DNA of 64,000 bases from CAVZAB01 sp963773155 (GTDB taxonomy: Bacteria; Pseudomonadota; Alphaproteobacteria; Rhizobiales; Beijerinckiaceae). Position 1 is the first letter of the stretch. Each line of letters starts with the position of its first letter. The stretch lies in contig CAVZAB010000006.1 in NCBI GenBank assembly GCA_963773155.1, positions 248,001-312,000 of the forward strand, read 5' to 3'. Below the pieces are notes generated by a model. The model ran no database searches. It was not told the origin of the DNA and saw only the letters and a program-made list of their open reading frames with translations. This document shows positions 63,134 through 64,000 of this stretch, piece after piece. Both the position numbers and the translations under genes were made by a program.

Positions 63134-63820
63134 CTAGCGCAGGGCTTGGGCGATCAGCGCATGGGCGCGATCGGCCAGCCGGTCCCAATCGGCGAGTCTT
63201 GTCGGCGCAAAGCGCAGCAGGACGTCAAGGCCATTGGTCCTGAATTCGTAAAGACAGGCGCCACCCGGCGCCAGCTCGGCCGGCCAGCCGCCGTGGCAGC
63301 GGGCAGCAAACAGGCGACCTTCGGGCGGTGCCAGATAGAGTTCCTCGTTTTCGTAGGGACTGTTGGCAGTAAAGCGCCGGTGGATCAGGCCGAGTTCGGG
63401 CGCCGGGGCACCGGCCTCGAGAAAGCGGGCATAGAGCAGCGATGGTCGGTCAGCCGGATCGAGCGTATCGTCTTGCGCTGCGATCGTCAGAAAGACCATG
63501 TCGGCCGTGCGCTCCGGCCTTGCGAGCTCACGCGCGTCGAGCGCGCCGATCGGTTTGAAATCGGGTAGCAGGAAGGCGATGTCGAGCCGCTCGTGGCGGC
63601 CGTCTCTTCGTTGCTCGGGATTGCGGATCAGCGCCGGGTCGAGGCTCAAACGGGATTGGCCAATGTCGAGGGTGACCATCGCCCCGCCTGCGCCCTTGCC
63701 GTCGCGAATCGCACTGCCGAACAGCCTCGCCTCGAGGCTCGAGGCATGCCAAAAGGCAAAAAGGCCGAGACCAAGCGCCAGGCTGATCATTCCGGCAAGC
63801 GCGAGCAGTAGCGTTCTCAT
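63134..63820 (-). CDS. Membrane-anchored hypothetical protein
   Basis: 228 aa. A basic start and hydrophobic segment (residues 3-24, LLLALAGMISLALGLGLFAF) suggest an uncleaved anchor or signal peptide, with the rest in the periplasm. I recognise no domain; notable are a central LDIAFLLPDFKPIGALDAREL and a C-terminal ARCHGGWPAELAPGGACLYEF with two Cys that could form a disulfide. ATG 63820 is chosen; GTG 63835 is too close to its GGGAG. The stop is 11 bp from the convergent DUF3126 gene. Confidence 0.65.
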   Translation of the reverse strand: MRTLLLALAGMISLALGLGLFAFWHASSLEARLFGSAIRDGKGAGGAMVTLDIGQSRLSLDPALIRNPEQRRDGRHERLDIAFLLPDFKPIGALDARELARPERTADMVFLTIAAQDDTLDPADRPSLLYARFLEAGAPAPELGLIHRRFTANSPYENEELYLAPPEGRLFAARCHGGWPAELAPGGACLYEFRTNGLDVLLRFAPTRLADWDRLADRAHALIAQALR

Positions 63821-63839
63821 CGCATTCCGACTCACACTC

Positions 63840-63863
63840 CCGATTCTTTGCCCGATTCTTTGC
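63840..63863. repeat. Tandem 12-bp duplication in a divergent promoter region
   Basis: CCGATTCTTTGC occurs twice back to back (63840-63851 and 63852-63863), between the hypothetical gene and the carbonic-anhydrase-like gene. It may be a duplicated protein-binding site or simple slippage. Confidence 0.6.
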
Positions 63864-63920
63864 TAGACTGAGCGGCGCTGGCAAAGCAAGCGCCAGAGCC
63901 GAGGCGGGACGGGGAATGCC

Positions 63921-64000
63921 ATGCCAATCTATGTCCTCGATGGGGTACAGCCGAGTTTGCCGCCAGCCGACCAGATCTGGATCGCACCGGACGCCAATAT
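63921..64000 (+). CDS. Gamma-carbonic anhydrase family protein, 5' end only
   Basis: Only 26 codons are inside the window. The start MPIYVLDGVQPSLP with WIAPDA shortly after is typical of gamma-carbonic-anhydrase-like beta-helix proteins (YrdA/PaaY group). GGGGA precedes ATG 63921. The rest lies beyond the window edge. Confidence 0.6.
   Translation, partial: MPIYVLDGVQPSLPPADQIWIAPDAN

Noticed and set aside
1..64000. CRISPR array, prophage, IS element or integrase.
   Set aside because: No regularly spaced repeats, transposase, integrase or phage structural genes were found; the tRNA-Leu has no integrase or repeat of its 3' end in the window.

Overview
This is a GC-rich, densely packed bacterial window. 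It reads as a chromosomal segment of an alphaproteobacterium, most likely in the Hyphomicrobiales (Rhizobiales). Pointers are the end of a Liv-type transporter operon with a DUF6867 gene, the cysE / DUF3126 / gamma-carbonic-anhydrase neighbourhood, a CHCC zinc-finger protein, form II CO-dehydrogenase-like genes in the S-L-M order, and a GATGGCCGGG...CCCGGCCATC palindrome of a kind common in these genomes. The taxonomic call is inference from gene content.

Layout. 0-2.3 kb: tail of a branched-chain amino-acid ABC transporter operon, a terminator, and a flavin reductase. 2.3-14.6 kb: a molybdenum hydroxylase locus. It holds an enol-lactone hydrolase with a histone-like tail (minus strand), then coxG, coxS, coxL (broken by one frameshift), coxM, coxD, a cysteine-cluster protein, coxE, a split XdhC pair, a MoeA-like protein, a MocA-like nucleotidyltransferase (one frameshift) and an aminotransferase. 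The AYRGAGR active-site loop and the S-L-M order make it form II, so CO oxidation should not be assumed. 14.7-20 kb: a cation/proton antiporter meets a minus-strand pair, a FAD-oxidoreductase/methyltransferase fusion translationally coupled to an ABC exporter. 20.4-24.5 kb: an exopolysaccharide sugar transferase, a TadG-like secreted protein, an exported protein with a PEP-CTERM-like tail, and a 38-codon membrane ORF. 24.7-27.8 kb: threonine catabolism (kbl-tdh) converging on methionine aminopeptidase.

27.9-50.1 kb is a large surface-polysaccharide region. One plus-strand operon carries an FkbM methyltransferase, a MoCF-domain protein, WbqC, an acyl carrier protein, an SDR, a DltA-like adenylating enzyme, a PglD-like acetyltransferase, two methyltransferases and a propeller protein. 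A minus-strand block makes CDP-4-keto-6-deoxyglucose (rfbF, rfbG) followed by a decayed C-methyltransferase and an RmlC-like epimerase. Then come glycosyltransferases, a CmcI-like protein, a sugar epimerase and a DegT aminotransferase, and finally an MBOAT acyltransferase flanked by two paralogous SGNH/AlgJ-like proteins. Adenylation enzyme + carrier protein + MBOAT + SGNH-like protein are the four parts of a Dlt-type decoration machine, here split over about 19 kb. The carrier protein lacks its phosphopantetheine serine.

50.2-64 kb: gpt, a tRNA-Leu(UAA) interrupted by a group I intron, an orphan coxL-like gene (one frameshift), a D-threonine-aldolase-like enzyme, an amino-acid ABC transporter operon riddled with small frameshifts, a SelA-like PLP enzyme, a frameshifted FAD monooxygenase, then intact housekeeping genes (zinc-finger protein, hydrolase, cysE, a tandem DUF3126 protein, a membrane-anchored hypothetical, and the start of a gamma-carbonic anhydrase). 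About twenty single-base frame changes occur in the window, most between 54.9 and 60.5 kb. Protein similarity resumes exactly after each one, so local sequence error is at least as likely as gene decay. All coordinates of joined genes there are estimates.
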